From positions 124,001 through 188,000 of the forward strand of contig NZ_CP059901.1 in the NCBI RefSeq assembly GCF_014127285.1: a DNA stretch of 64,000 nt, read 5' to 3'. Position numbers and translations under genes: made by a program. The notes below the pieces were generated by a model. The model was not told the DNA's origin, made no database searches, and worked only from the letters and a program-made list of their open reading frames with translations. Shown here piece after piece: positions 1-8,446 of the stretch. This stretch comes from Mumia sp. ZJ1417 (GTDB taxonomy: Bacteria; Actinomycetota; Actinomycetes; Propionibacteriales; Nocardioidaceae). Each line of letters starts with the position of its first letter. Positions within the stretch are counted from its first letter, which is position 1.

Positions 1-288
1 GGCTGGGACCAGGTCGGAGCCGTCGAGCTCAACGAGGCGTTCGCCGTCCAGAGCCTCGCCTGCGTGGATGCGTGGCCGATCGACCCCGAGATCGTCAACC
101 AGTGGGGAGGCGCGATCGCGATCGGCCACCCGCTCGGGGCGTCGGGCGGACGCGTCCTCGGCACCCTCGCCGCCGTGCTGCGTGCGACCGGCCAGCGCTG
201 GGGCGTCGCCGGCATCTGCATCGGCGTCGGCCAGGGCCTCGCCGTGGTTCTCGAGAACACGAGCTCCTCTGAGAGCGTGGCCTCCTGA
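1..288 (+). CDS. pcaF: Beta-ketoadipyl-CoA thiolase (C-terminal part; gene starts before the window)
   Basis: This is the last 95 codons of a thiolase, open from base 1. The family motifs are visible: NEAFA near the start, the active-site histidine block GHPLGASGGR, and the final cysteine loop CIGVGQG. Thiolases of this type split beta-ketoadipyl-CoA into succinyl-CoA and acetyl-CoA in the cytoplasm. The specific assignment rests on context: the next two genes encode a 3-oxoacid CoA-transferase pair, and the stop codon overlaps the next start (TGATG), indicating translational coupling. Acetyl-CoA acetyltransferase is the alternative, because the C-terminal region alone does not separate the subfamilies. 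Confidence 0.85.
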   Translation, partial: GWDQVGAVELNEAFAVQSLACVDAWPIDPEIVNQWGGAIAIGHPLGASGGRVLGTLAAVLRATGQRWGVAGICIGVGQGLAVVLENTSSSESVAS

Positions 289-980
289 TGCGCGTCCTCG
301 ACGCCGACGCGGCCGTCGCCGACATCGCGGACGGCTCGACCGTCCTCGTGGGTGGCTTCGGACCCGCAGGCATGCCGTTCACCCTCATCGACGCCCTCGT
401 ACGCCAGGGCGCCCGTGACCTCACCGTCGTCAGCAACAACGCCGGCAACGGCGACACCGGCCTCGCCGCGCTGCTCGCCGCAGGGCAGGTTCGCAAGATG
501 ATCTGCTCGTTCCCGCGGCAGTCCGACTCGTACGTGTTCGACGGCCTCTACCGTGCCGGCAAGATCGAGCTGGAGGTCGTTCCGCAGGGCAACCTCGCCG
601 AGCGGATGCGCGCGGCCGGTGCCGGGATCGGCGGCTTCTTCACGCCGACCGGGTACGGGACGATCCTCGCTGAGGGCAAGGAGACGCGCACGATCGACGG
701 ACGCGGCTACGTCCTCGAGGCGCCGCTGCGCGGTGACGTCTCACTGATCGCGGCCCGCCGCTCGGACACCCTCGGCAACCTCGTCTTCCACAAGACCGCC
801 CGCAACTTCGGCCCCGTGATGGCGACTGCCGCCTCGACCACGATCGTCGAGGTGGACGACGTCGTCGAGGCCGGCGAGATCGACCCCGAGGTCGTGGTGA
901 CGCCGGGGATCTACGTCGACCGTGTCGTCGCCGTAGGGGCCGAGCAGCGCATCGCCGCCCGCGAAGGAGCGCACACATGA
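288..980 (+). CDS. pcaI: 3-oxoadipate (3-oxoacid) CoA-transferase, subunit A
   Basis: A 230-residue protein with the glycine-rich N-terminal CoA-binding region of class I CoA-transferase alpha subunits (VLVGGFGPAGMP, about residues 20-31). With subunit B it moves CoA from succinyl-CoA to 3-oxoadipate in the beta-ketoadipate pathway. The length matches the family. It starts one base before the thiolase stop codon ends and overlaps the next gene by ATGA, so thiolase, subunit A and subunit B form a tight operon. ScoA (succinyl-CoA:acetoacetate transferase) has the same fold and is the alternative; the thiolase and the nearby benzoylformate genes favour the aromatic role. Confidence 0.85.
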   Translation: MRVLDADAAVADIADGSTVLVGGFGPAGMPFTLIDALVRQGARDLTVVSNNAGNGDTGLAALLAAGQVRKMICSFPRQSDSYVFDGLYRAGKIELEVVPQGNLAERMRAAGAGIGGFFTPTGYGTILAEGKETRTIDGRGYVLEAPLRGDVSLIAARRSDTLGNLVFHKTARNFGPVMATAASTTIVEVDDVVEAGEIDPEVVVTPGIYVDRVVAVGAEQRIAAREGAHT

Positions 981-1669
981 CCGTCGACCAGACCGTACGA
1001 GGCGTCGCGACCCTGGAGCACGCCGACCGTGAGCCCCTGTCGCGCGACGAGATGGCGGAGATCGTCGCACGCGACATCCCGGCAGGCGCCTACGTCAACC
1101 TCGGCATCGGGCAGCCCACCCGCGTCGCGGACCACCTGCCGGACCAGAAGGGCATCGTCCTGCACACCGAGAACGGCATGCTGCGGATGGGCCCGCTGGC
1201 CGAGGGCGACGCGATCGACCCCGACCTGGTCAACGCGGGCAAGTTCCCGGTGACCGAGCTGCCCGGCGCCTCGTACTTCCACCACGCCGACTCCTTCGCG
1301 ATGATGCGCGGCGGCCACCTCGACGTGTGCGTGCTCGGTGCGTTCCAGGCCTCGCAGCACGGCGACCTCGCCAACTGGCACACCGGCGCCCCCGACGCGA
1401 TCCCCGCCGTCGGTGGTGCGATGGACCTCGCCGTCGGCGCGAAGGACGTCTTCGTGATGATGACGATGTTTGCCAAGGACGGGTCGAGCAAGCTCGTCGA
1501 GGCGCTGACGTACCCCGTGACCGGGCTCGCGTGCGTGAGCCGGGTCTACACCGAGTACGGGGTGTTCGACGTCGGCGCGGACGGCGTGACCGTACGGGAG
1601 ACGTACGGCATCACCGTCGATGCGCTGCGCGAGCGGCTCCCTGTCGCGCTGCGGCGCCTGGAGGACTGA
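977..1669 (+). CDS. pcaJ: 3-oxoadipate (3-oxoacid) CoA-transferase, subunit B
   Basis: A 230-residue beta subunit. It carries the catalytic glutamate in the motif TENGMLRMGP (about residues 70-79) and the GIGQPTRVADHLP region typical of these subunits. It forms a heteromer with the product of the preceding gene, overlapping it by four bases (ATGA). A small GC-rich hairpin follows at 1674-1688, and the next gene converges from the other strand, so this is the last gene of the pca operon. Confidence 0.87.
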   Translation: MTVDQTVRGVATLEHADREPLSRDEMAEIVARDIPAGAYVNLGIGQPTRVADHLPDQKGIVLHTENGMLRMGPLAEGDAIDPDLVNAGKFPVTELPGASYFHHADSFAMMRGGHLDVCVLGAFQASQHGDLANWHTGAPDAIPAVGGAMDLAVGAKDVFVMMTMFAKDGSSKLVEALTYPVTGLACVSRVYTEYGVFDVGADGVTVRETYGITVDALRERLPVALRRLED

Positions 1670-1673
1670 GGCG

Positions 1674-1688
1674 CGGGCGGGGCGCCCG
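1674..1688. terminator. Short hairpin between convergent operons
   Basis: Six-base arms CGGGCG and CGCCCG are separated by GGG. The hairpin lies in the 24-base gap between pcaJ (plus) and the benzoylformate decarboxylase gene (minus). There is no T-run, so termination is a guess from position. Confidence 0.35.
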
Positions 1689-1693
1689 TACGC

Positions 1694-3376
1694 CTAGGGC
1701 GCGAAGTGCGTGTCCTGCGCGACCGCGATCTCGACGACGAGCGGCCCGCCGGGCTGGTCGAGCCGTGAGGCGGCCTCGGCGAGGGTCGCCTCGAGCGCGG
1801 CCTTGTCGTCGACCCGGATCACCCGGCAGCCCAAAGCCTCCGCGACGCGGCCGACGGACAGCTCGAGGAACGACGGCCACGGCGGCTTGCCGTCGACGCG
1901 TTCGGCGAGCCGGTCCATGACCGCATAGCCGCCGTTCGCCATCACCAGGCACAGCACGCCGATGTCCTCGCGCGCGGCGGTCCACAGCGACTGGATCGCA
2001 TACATCGCCGACCCGTCGCCGACCACCGTCACGACGGGACGCTCAGGCAGCGCCATCTTGAGCCCGATCGAGGCGGGCATCGCGAAGCCGAGCCCGCCCA
2101 TCGCCGCCGACACGAACCCGAGCGGCTCGCGTGCGGGGACCATCGCCTGCAGCAGCGGTCGCGACGACGGTGACTCCTCGACGAGGACGGTGTCGCGGGG
2201 CAGCACGGCGGCGAGGGTACGGAAGACGTCGGCGGCGGTCAGAGGCGTGGTCTCGACAGGCTCGACCGACGAGATGGTCTCGACCGACGGGATGGTCTCG
2301 ACAGGCGAGGTGGGCTCGAGCGCCTCCATCGCCGCGAGCACCGGGTGCGCCAGCAGCGACGCGATCGCGACCGCCGGCGGTGCGACGACCGCGAGGTCAG
2401 CGGGTGAGCGGTACGCCTCCTGCGCATCCGCGGTCACGACCGCGACCCTGGTGCCCTCGGGCACGAGCCGACCTGGGGCGTACGGGTACTGGCGGATCGC
2501 CGCTGCCCCCACCACGAGCAGCAGGCCCACGCCGTCGAGCGCCTCCCGGACGCGCGGCCGGTCCGCCGGGAGGTGCCCGGCGAACAGCGGGTGGTCCTGA
2601 GGAAACCCTGCGCGTGCCCCGAACGGCTCCTGCCACACCCGTGCGCCGAGCCGTTCGGCGAGCGCGGTGAGCGTGCGCCACCCGGCGACGTCGTCGTTGC
2701 CGGAGCCGGCCAGGATCGCCGTCCGCCCACTGCTCGCGACCAGCGCCGCGAGCGCGTCGACGTCCACCGAGGCCGGGCGTGGCGCCTGCACCTCGCGCGG
2801 CGAGGACACGTCGGTCGCGTCGTACGGGGCCTCCCAGTCGTCCATCGGGACGATGACGACGACCGGCCCCTGGTCCGTACGGGCGCGGTGCGCGGCGCGT
2901 TCGACCGCCGACGGCACGTCCTGCGCCCGTACGGGCGAGAGCACGTCGAGCGGGTAGTCGCCGGCGAGCCCTTCGAGCCGTCCCGCGAGGAACGGCTCGA
3001 GCGCGAGGTGGCGCCGATCCTGCTGGCCGACCACGATCACCATCGGTGCACGGTTGACCCGCGCCGTGGCGATCGCGCCGACCGCGTTGCCGAGGCCGGC
3101 TGTCGTGTGGAGCAGCACGAACGCGGGCTCGCGCCGCGCGATCGCCCACCCCGAGGCGATGCCGACGACTGAGCCCTCGTGCAGCGAGAGCACGAAGTCG
3201 AGGTCGTCGGGCAGGTCGACGAGGAACGCGACCTCGGTCGAGCCCGGGTTGGAGAAGATCGTCGTCATGTCCTGACGGCGCATCACCTCGTACGTGGCGT
3301 CGCGGACGGTGGTCTCGACAGGCTCGACCGGCGGGGTGGGCTCGACCGGCGGGGTGCGGGGCGGGTGCGGGCTCAC
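1694..3376 (-). CDS. mdlC: Benzoylformate decarboxylase (ThDP-dependent)
   Basis: A 560-residue thiamine-diphosphate enzyme predicted to convert benzoylformate to benzaldehyde and CO2. Residues equivalent to those of the Pseudomonas putida enzyme are visible: Ser46 in NPGSTE, Glu67 in SLHEGSV, His90 in LLHTTAG, and a histidine in FPQDHPLF. The C-terminal ThDP motif GDGSAMY leads to NGGY. The gene overlaps the ABC ATPase by ATGA and sits in an operon with a benzaldehyde dehydrogenase, which supports the substrate. Two segments look added: the N-terminal 22 residues and a linker near residue 370 contain in-frame copies of the VEPVETT-encoding dispersed repeat. The real start may lie closer to VRDATYE. 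Confidence 0.85.
   Translation of the reverse strand: MSPHPPRTPPVEPTPPVEPVETTVRDATYEVMRRQDMTTIFSNPGSTEVAFLVDLPDDLDFVLSLHEGSVVGIASGWAIARREPAFVLLHTTAGLGNAVGAIATARVNRAPMVIVVGQQDRRHLALEPFLAGRLEGLAGDYPLDVLSPVRAQDVPSAVERAAHRARTDQGPVVVIVPMDDWEAPYDATDVSSPREVQAPRPASVDVDALAALVASSGRTAILAGSGNDDVAGWRTLTALAERLGARVWQEPFGARAGFPQDHPLFAGHLPADRPRVREALDGVGLLLVVGAAAIRQYPYAPGRLVPEGTRVAVVTADAQEAYRSPADLAVVAPPAVAIASLLAHPVLAAMEALEPTSPVETIPSVETISSVEPVETTPLTAADVFRTLAAVLPRDTVLVEESPSSRPLLQAMVPAREPLGFVSAAMGGLGFAMPASIGLKMALPERPVVTVVGDGSAMYAIQSLWTAAREDIGVLCLVMANGGYAVMDRLAERVDGKPPWPSFLELSVGRVAEALGCRVIRVDDKAALEATLAEAASRLDQPGGPLVVEIAVAQDTHFAP
2249..2310 (-). repeat. Dispersed 19-bp repeat (family A), one full and degenerate copies, inside mdlC
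   Basis: The top strand reads GGTCTCGACAGGCTCGACC at 2249-2267, followed by two shorter relatives up to about 2310. On the coding strand it reads in frame as SSVEPVETT and VETI-type residues, forming a low-complexity linker between the middle and ThDP-binding domains of the decarboxylase. Confidence 0.8.
3311..3329 (-). repeat. Dispersed 19-bp repeat (family A) at the 5' end of mdlC
   Basis: The same 19-bp sequence as at 2249, followed by a partial copy. It encodes PPVEPVETT at the extreme N-terminus of the decarboxylase, before the conserved domain begins. Confidence 0.8.
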
Positions 3377-4215
3377 TCAGCGGCTCCCTTGCCCCGTTTC
3401 GCCCTCTGGATCTGCTCGTACACGTGCGCCCGCAGCTCGGTGAATCGCGGCATCGACCGCGTTGTGAGCTGGTCGCGTTCGGCCGGCAGGTCGATCGTGA
3501 GGTCCTCCTGCACGACTGTCGGCGAGTTGGACAGGATCAGCACCCGCTCGCCGAGATAGACAGACTCGTCGATGTCGTGGGTGATGAACAGGATCGTGAC
3601 GCCGAGCTCCTTCCACACCGTGCGGATGAGGTCCTCGAGATCGGCGCGGGTCTGCGCGTCGACGGCCGCGAACGGCTCGTCCATGAGGAGCACCTCGGGC
3701 TCGTACGCGACGGCGCGCGCGATCGCGACGCGCTGCTGCATGCCGCCCGACAGCTGCCACGGGTATGAGCCGGCGGCGTGGTCGAGCCCGACGGCGTGCA
3801 GCGCCTTCTCGACCGCGGCCTTGCGCTCGGCCTTGCCCATGCCCGCGTTCTTGAGCGGCAGCTCGACGTTCTGGCGCACCGTCATCCATGCGAACAGGCT
3901 GCGCCCGTACTCCTGGAAGACGACCGCCATCTTCTTCGGCGGGCTGGTGACCCGGGTGCCGTCGAGCTCGACGGTGCCCGCGGTCGGCTCGAGCAGCCCG
4001 GCGATGCACCGCAGGAGCGTGGTCTTGCCGCACCCGGACGGGCCGACGAGGCAGACCAGCTCACCCTGGCGCAGGTCGAACGTGAGGTCGCGGACGGCCT
4101 CGACGTCACCGTTGTCGGACGAGTAGATCTTCTGCAGCCCTCGGACCGACAGAGTCACCGGCGCATCGGTGCCCTTGAGGGCGCCGGATGCGACGGGGGC
4201 GCTGTTACCGACCAT
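3373..4215 (-). CDS. ABC transporter ATP-binding protein (SsuB/TauB-like)
   Basis: A 280-residue ATPase with Walker A GPSGCGKTT, signature LSGGMQQRVAIARA, Walker B VLLMDEPFAAVD and an H-loop ITHDIDE. This set is typical of importers for sulfonates, nitrate, taurine and aromatic acids. It overlaps the permease gene upstream by 11 bases and mdlC downstream by 4 bases, so it is translated within one operon. It would energise the two permeases and binding protein next to it. The substrate cannot be read from the sequence; an aromatic acid such as benzoylformate or mandelate is inferred from the operon. Confidence 0.88.
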   Translation of the reverse strand: MVGNSAPVASGALKGTDAPVTLSVRGLQKIYSSDNGDVEAVRDLTFDLRQGELVCLVGPSGCGKTTLLRCIAGLLEPTAGTVELDGTRVTSPPKKMAVVFQEYGRSLFAWMTVRQNVELPLKNAGMGKAERKAAVEKALHAVGLDHAAGSYPWQLSGGMQQRVAIARAVAYEPEVLLMDEPFAAVDAQTRADLEDLIRTVWKELGVTILFITHDIDESVYLGERVLILSNSPTVVQEDLTIDLPAERDQLTTRSMPRFTELRAHVYEQIQRAKRGKGAAE

Positions 4216-4978
4216 GCTGCACCTCCTTCTGGCCGTAGTACCAATGCAGGATCTTGCGTTCGCAGAGCTGGAAGACGACCGACACCGCGACGCCGATGAG
4301 GCCGAGCAGCACGATGCCGCTCCACATCTCGGGGATCGCGAACGACCGCTGGAACAGGACGATCGTGAACCCCAGGCCGGACGACGACGCGAACATCTCC
4401 GAGATCACCATGAGGATCAGGCCGATCGCGAGTGACTGGCGTACGCCGGCCGCGATCTGCGGAGCGGCGCTCGGCAGGACCACCGTCCGCAGCCGGGTCC
4501 AACCCTTCAGCCCGTATGTCCGGGCGGTGTCGAGGAGGACCGTGTCGACGGAGCGCACGCCCTCGATCGTGTTGAGGAGCACCGGCCAGACCGCGCCGAT
4601 GACGATGACCGTGATCTTCATCCGGTCGTTGACACCGACGATCAGGATGAGGATCGGCACGAGGACCGGCGGTGGGATCGCGCGGAAGAACTCGAGCAGC
4701 GGCTCGAGCAGGCTCCGTACACGGCGCGCCGAGCCGATCCACACGCCGGCCGCGATGCCGAGGACGATCGCGAGCGCGGTACCGATCGCGAAGCGCGCGA
4801 CGCTCGGGAGGATGTCGGTACGGAACCGCTCCCCGATCCAGGTGTCGACGAACGTCGTGGCGAGCTCGCCCGGCTTCGGGACGTAGAAGTTCGTGGTGTC
4901 GCGTGAGAGGAACCACCACAGGGCGATCAGGAGGACCGGGAGGCCGAGGGCGTACGCGGCCTTCTTCACGAAGGTCAT
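4205..4978 (-). CDS. ABC transporter permease (SsuC-like), second permease
   Basis: A 257-residue inner-membrane protein with about six hydrophobic segments and the permease loop around SAAPQIAAGVRQSLAIGL, which contacts the ATPase. The start is the ATG of MTFVKKAAYALGL, overlapping the stop of the other permease gene (ATGA). The open frame continues far upstream, but the extra N-terminal sequence is an antisense-like reading of the neighbouring gene and is not used here. It probably forms a heterodimeric channel with the adjacent permease. Confidence 0.85.
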   Translation of the reverse strand: MTFVKKAAYALGLPVLLIALWWFLSRDTTNFYVPKPGELATTFVDTWIGERFRTDILPSVARFAIGTALAIVLGIAAGVWIGSARRVRSLLEPLLEFFRAIPPPVLVPILILIVGVNDRMKITVIVIGAVWPVLLNTIEGVRSVDTVLLDTARTYGLKGWTRLRTVVLPSAAPQIAAGVRQSLAIGLILMVISEMFASSSGLGFTIVLFQRSFAIPEMWSGIVLLGLIGVAVSVVFQLCERKILHWYYGQKEVQHGR

Positions 4979-5820
4979 GCGACCGCCTCCCTGCGGACCG
5001 AGACGTGCCAGTGCAGCGTCCGCTTCTCGATCGCGCGGACGAGCAGGTTGATGCCGACTCCGATGAGGCCGGTCGTGACCACCAGTGCGTACAGCTCCGG
5101 CACGGCGCCGCCGCTCTGGGCGAGCGCGATCTGCGTGCCGACTCCGCCGCCGCCGATCACCAGCTCGCCGGTGATCGTGAGGATGAGGGCGACCGCGGCG
5201 CCGAGGCGCACGCCGGTCATGACGTACGGCAACGCCGACGGCCACACGAGGTAGCGCACCCGGGCGATCCAGCCGAGGCCGTAGCTGCGGGCGGTGTCGT
5301 CCGCGACGGGGTCGACGTCGCCGACCCCGTACAGGACCTGGATGAGCACCTGCCAGAACGCCGCGTACACGACGAGCAGCAGCGTCGACTGCATCGAGGT
5401 GCCGTAGAGCAGGACGGCCAGCGGGATCAGCGCGACCGAGGGGATCGGTCGCAAGAACTCGATGGTCGTGTGGGTGGCCTTGCGCAGGAAGCGGCTGCCG
5501 CCGATGACCAGACCGAGGGCGATCGCGGCGACGCCCGAGACGGCCAGGCCCACTGCCCAGGTGCGAAGCGTCCAGCCGACCGCCTCCCAGAACGCGGCCG
5601 TGGTGGCGATTGATGCGAGCTCGGACAACACGGTGCTCGCCGCAGGGAGGTACTCGGGCTCCACGATCCCGGCACGGACGACGAGCTCCCACAGCAGCAG
5701 GAAACCGACGATGCCGAGGAACCCGAGCACACCCGACGGGACCGCGGTCCCCCGGCGGCGGGAACGACCCGGGGGTGAAGCCGTTCCTGCCGCCGGAGGT
5801 GCGGAGCTCATCGAGGTCAT
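4975..5820 (-). CDS. ABC transporter permease (SsuC-like), first permease
   Basis: A 281-residue membrane protein with an arginine-rich cytoplasmic N-terminus followed by about six transmembrane segments (the first near FLGIVGFLLLWELVV) and the conserved loop SALPYVMTGVRLGAAVAL. It overlaps its neighbours by four bases on both sides. Two distinct permease genes with one ATPase and one binding protein suggest a heterodimeric importer. Substrate unknown; aromatic acid inferred from operon context. Confidence 0.85.
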   Translation of the reverse strand: MTSMSSAPPAAGTASPPGRSRRRGTAVPSGVLGFLGIVGFLLLWELVVRAGIVEPEYLPAASTVLSELASIATTAAFWEAVGWTLRTWAVGLAVSGVAAIALGLVIGGSRFLRKATHTTIEFLRPIPSVALIPLAVLLYGTSMQSTLLLVVYAAFWQVLIQVLYGVGDVDPVADDTARSYGLGWIARVRYLVWPSALPYVMTGVRLGAAVALILTITGELVIGGGGVGTQIALAQSGGAVPELYALVVTTGLIGVGINLLVRAIEKRTLHWHVSVRREAVA

Positions 5821-6770
5821 GGCAGGAGTGCGTCCAGGTCGGGTTCCTTCTCGAGCGTGCCGTACTTGACCGCGGCAGCGCCGAGGAGCTCCATCGACTC
5901 ACGGTCGAACTCCGAGCGGAAGACTGGGAGGACCATCTTGCCGCGGGTGGCCTCGTCGATCTTGGTGTACGTCCCGACGATGTCGCGGACTTCCTGCTCG
6001 TTGTCGCCGGCGTAGTCGAGCGACTTGTTCATCGCGCGCGTGAAGCGCTCGACGAGGTCCTCGTTCTCCTTGATGTACTGCGTTGTCGTGAAGTAGCCCG
6101 CGATGTCGAGCTGCGGCGACATGTCGAGGTAGTTGTAGGTGACCACCCGCGCGCCGTCGGCCAGTGCGGCGGACATGAACGGCTCGAGGACCCAGATCGC
6201 GTCGACCTGCTTCTTGGCCAGCGCAGCTGGGGCGTCGGGGAACGCGACCTCGACGAACTTCACGTTCTCGGGATCACCGCCGTCCTGCTCGATCGCGTGG
6301 CGGACCGTCGTGTCGCCGATGTTCTTGAGGTTGTTGACCGACACCGTCTTGCCGACGAGGTCCTTCGGCGTCTGGATCGTGGAGTCCTCGGGCACGAGCA
6401 CAGCGCCAAAGTCGGGCTCCTTGCCGGCCGACGAGGTGCCGTTGGCGACGAACTCGAGCGGGAGCCCCTGGTCCGCACCCACCATGAGCGACACGACGTT
6501 GCCGAAGGCGAAGTCGAAGTCGCCGCTGACCACGCCCGGCACCGCGGCGGCGCCACCGGTGGTCGTGGTGATCTCGAGGTCGATGCCCTCTTCCTCGAAG
6601 AAGCCCTTCTCCTTGCCGAGCCAGATCGGGGCGGTGTCGACGATGGGGATCACGCCGACCTTGATCTTGGTGTCTCCGTCGGCGCTCGTGTCGTCGGAGT
6701 CACCGCCTCCGCAGGCGGCGACGAGGGTCAGGGCCGCCGCGGCGAGGACGGTGGTGGCTATGCGACGCAT
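5817..6770 (-). CDS. ABC transporter substrate-binding lipoprotein (SsuA/NMT1-like)
   Basis: A 317-residue protein with a lipoprotein signal peptide: MRRIATTVLAAAALTLVAAC, predicted to be lipidated on Cys20. The mature part (KVGVIPIVDTAPIWLGKEKGFF, then DFDFAFGNVVSLM) matches the NMT1/SsuA-like periplasmic-binding fold, which captures solutes outside the membrane. A good ribosome-binding site (AAGGAG) lies seven bases before the ATG. It is the first gene of the importer block, after the dehydrogenase gene. Confidence 0.87.
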   Translation of the reverse strand: MRRIATTVLAAAALTLVAACGGGDSDDTSADGDTKIKVGVIPIVDTAPIWLGKEKGFFEEEGIDLEITTTTGGAAAVPGVVSGDFDFAFGNVVSLMVGADQGLPLEFVANGTSSAGKEPDFGAVLVPEDSTIQTPKDLVGKTVSVNNLKNIGDTTVRHAIEQDGGDPENVKFVEVAFPDAPAALAKKQVDAIWVLEPFMSAALADGARVVTYNYLDMSPQLDIAGYFTTTQYIKENEDLVERFTRAMNKSLDYAGDNEQEVRDIVGTYTKIDEATRGKMVLPVFRSEFDRESMELLGAAAVKYGTLEKEPDLDALLP

Positions 6771-6822
6771 GGTTCTCCTTGGGGCTGTACGGGGGCTGGC
6801 CCGCGGACCAGTAGGGGGCTGA

Positions 6823-8283
6823 TCAGAAGGGGTAGGTGGGTGGCTCGTTGCGGACCGTGACCCAGCGGGTCTCGGTGAACGCCTCGATGTTGGCGTCGGC
6901 CCCGCCGTGCCGAGATCCGGTGCCGGACGCCTTGACGCCCCCGAACGGCGCGTTGGCCTCGTCGTTGACCGTCTGGTCGTTCACGTGGACGATCCCGGTC
7001 GGGATCTTGGCGGCGACCTCGAGACCCGCGGCGGCGTTGCTGGTGACGACGCCGAGCGAGAGCCCGTACGGACCAGCCGACGCGAGCTTGATCGCCTCGT
7101 CGACGGACGAGAACTTCACGACGGACGCGACCGGTCCGAAGACCTCCTCCGCGTACGCCGGCGCGTCGACAGGCGAGTCAGCGAGGACCGTCGGGCGGTA
7201 GAAGAGATCCTCGTACTCGCCGCCGGTGACCAGGCGGGCTCCGGCCTCGATGCTTGCGGTGACCAGGGCGTGAATCTTGTCGCGCTGGCCCTCGTCGATG
7301 ATCGGGCCGAGGGCGACCTGGTCGGTGGCGGGGTTGCCGACAGGGAGGTGCGAGGCCTTCTCGGCGAGCTTGGCGACGAAGTCGTCGTACAGGCTCTCGT
7401 GGACGAGGTGGCGCCCCACAGTCATGCAGATCTGACCCTGGTGGAAGAACGCACCCCACGCGGCGAGGTTGACGGCCTTGTCGACGTCGGCGTCCTCGAG
7501 GACGACAAGGGCGGAGTTGCCGCCGAGCTCGAGGTGTGCGCGCTTGAGGTGCTTGCCGGCGGCCTCGCCGACCTTGCGGCCGGCGGCGGTCGAGCCGGTG
7601 AACGCGATGACCGCGATGTCCTCGTCGGTGGTCAGTGCCTCGCCGACGTCCGCGCCGCCGGGGAGCATCTGCAGGACGCCTGCCGGGAGACCCGCCTCCT
7701 CGAAGATGCGTGCGAGCACGACGCCGCCGGTCACCGCGGTACGCGGGTCCGGCTTGAGGATCACCGCGTTGCCGAGCGCGAGCGCGGGGGCCACGGCGCG
7801 GATGCCGAGGATGATCGGCACGTTGAAGGGCGAGATCACCGCGACGACGCCGGCGGGCACGCGCTGCGTGAACGACAGGCGCGACTCCTCGGTGGCGAGG
7901 ACCTGGCCGGTCGGGTGCGACGGCAGCGCGGCGGCTTCGTAACACTCCGCGGCGCCGACGCTGAGGGCGAAGCCCGCCATGCCTGGGATCGCGCCGACCT
8001 CGCGGATGTTCCACTGCTGGATGGTCTCCGCGTGCTGTGCCCACAGGTCGCCCGCGCGGCGCAGGACGGCGGCGCGCTCGCTGTTCGGGCGGGCCGCCCA
8101 CTCGCGCTGAGCAGCGATGGCGTGCTCGGCGGCCAGCCGGACGTCGGCCGCTCCGGCCCGGCCGACACGGCCGAGCTCGTCGCCGGTGGCCGGCTCGATG
8201 ACCGGGTAGGTCTGCCCGTCCGACGGCTCGATCCACTCGCCTCCGAGGAAGATCTTGCCGGTCCAGATGGCTGGGTCGAGCAT
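6823..8283 (-). CDS. Aldehyde dehydrogenase, probably benzaldehyde dehydrogenase (NAD+)
   Basis: A 486-residue aldehyde dehydrogenase with general-base Glu252 in LELGGNS, catalytic Cys286 in HQGQICMT and the cofactor motif FTGSTAAG. It heads the minus-strand operon, with AAGGAGG nine bases before its ATG, and is followed by the importer and the benzoylformate decarboxylase. Oxidation of the decarboxylase product, benzaldehyde, to benzoate is therefore the most likely role. Vanillin or other aryl-aldehyde dehydrogenases share these motifs, so substrate identity is inference. Confidence 0.8.
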   Translation of the reverse strand: MLDPAIWTGKIFLGGEWIEPSDGQTYPVIEPATGDELGRVGRAGAADVRLAAEHAIAAQREWAARPNSERAAVLRRAGDLWAQHAETIQQWNIREVGAIPGMAGFALSVGAAECYEAAALPSHPTGQVLATEESRLSFTQRVPAGVVAVISPFNVPIILGIRAVAPALALGNAVILKPDPRTAVTGGVVLARIFEEAGLPAGVLQMLPGGADVGEALTTDEDIAVIAFTGSTAAGRKVGEAAGKHLKRAHLELGGNSALVVLEDADVDKAVNLAAWGAFFHQGQICMTVGRHLVHESLYDDFVAKLAEKASHLPVGNPATDQVALGPIIDEGQRDKIHALVTASIEAGARLVTGGEYEDLFYRPTVLADSPVDAPAYAEEVFGPVASVVKFSSVDEAIKLASAGPYGLSLGVVTSNAAAGLEVAAKIPTGIVHVNDQTVNDEANAPFGGVKASGTGSRHGGADANIEAFTETRWVTVRNEPPTYPF

Positions 8284-8310
8284 GGGCGACTGCCTCCTTG
8301 ATCGTGGTAG

Positions 8311-8337
8311 CGTTCACGAGCGTTCGCATAGTGAACG
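8311..8337. promoter_or_regulatory. Candidate IclR operator in the divergent promoter region
   Basis: Perfect seven-base inverted arms CGTTCAC (8311-8317) and GTGAACG (8331-8337). Nested inside is the 15-base near-palindrome GTTCGCATAGTGAAC (8322-8336), the size and shape of IclR-family boxes. It lies about 30 bases upstream of the benzaldehyde dehydrogenase start, ahead of the AAGGAGG, on the side facing the IclR gene. Confidence 0.6.
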
Positions 8338-8405
8338 TCTGTGCAATATCCGAACATACCGTGACGCCTGTCACAGGGCAACGGTGGATGCGGCTCTCTT
8401 CACGC

Positions 8406-8423
8406 CGTCCCCCCGGGGGGACG
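8406..8423. promoter_or_regulatory. Perfect 18-bp GC palindrome before the iclR-type gene
   Basis: CGTCCCCCCGGGGGGACG is a perfect palindrome 23 bases before the regulator start codon. It could be an autoregulatory site or a hairpin in the regulator leader. It differs in sequence from the operator at 8311, so it may bind another protein. Confidence 0.4.
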
Positions 8424-8446
8424 CTGATCACGGATAAGGTGCGAGC

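Noticed and set aside
4979-5902. N-terminal extension of the second permease
   Set aside because: The extra residues are an off-frame reading of the first permease gene; the ATG at 4978 starts a normal-length permease with an ATGA overlap.
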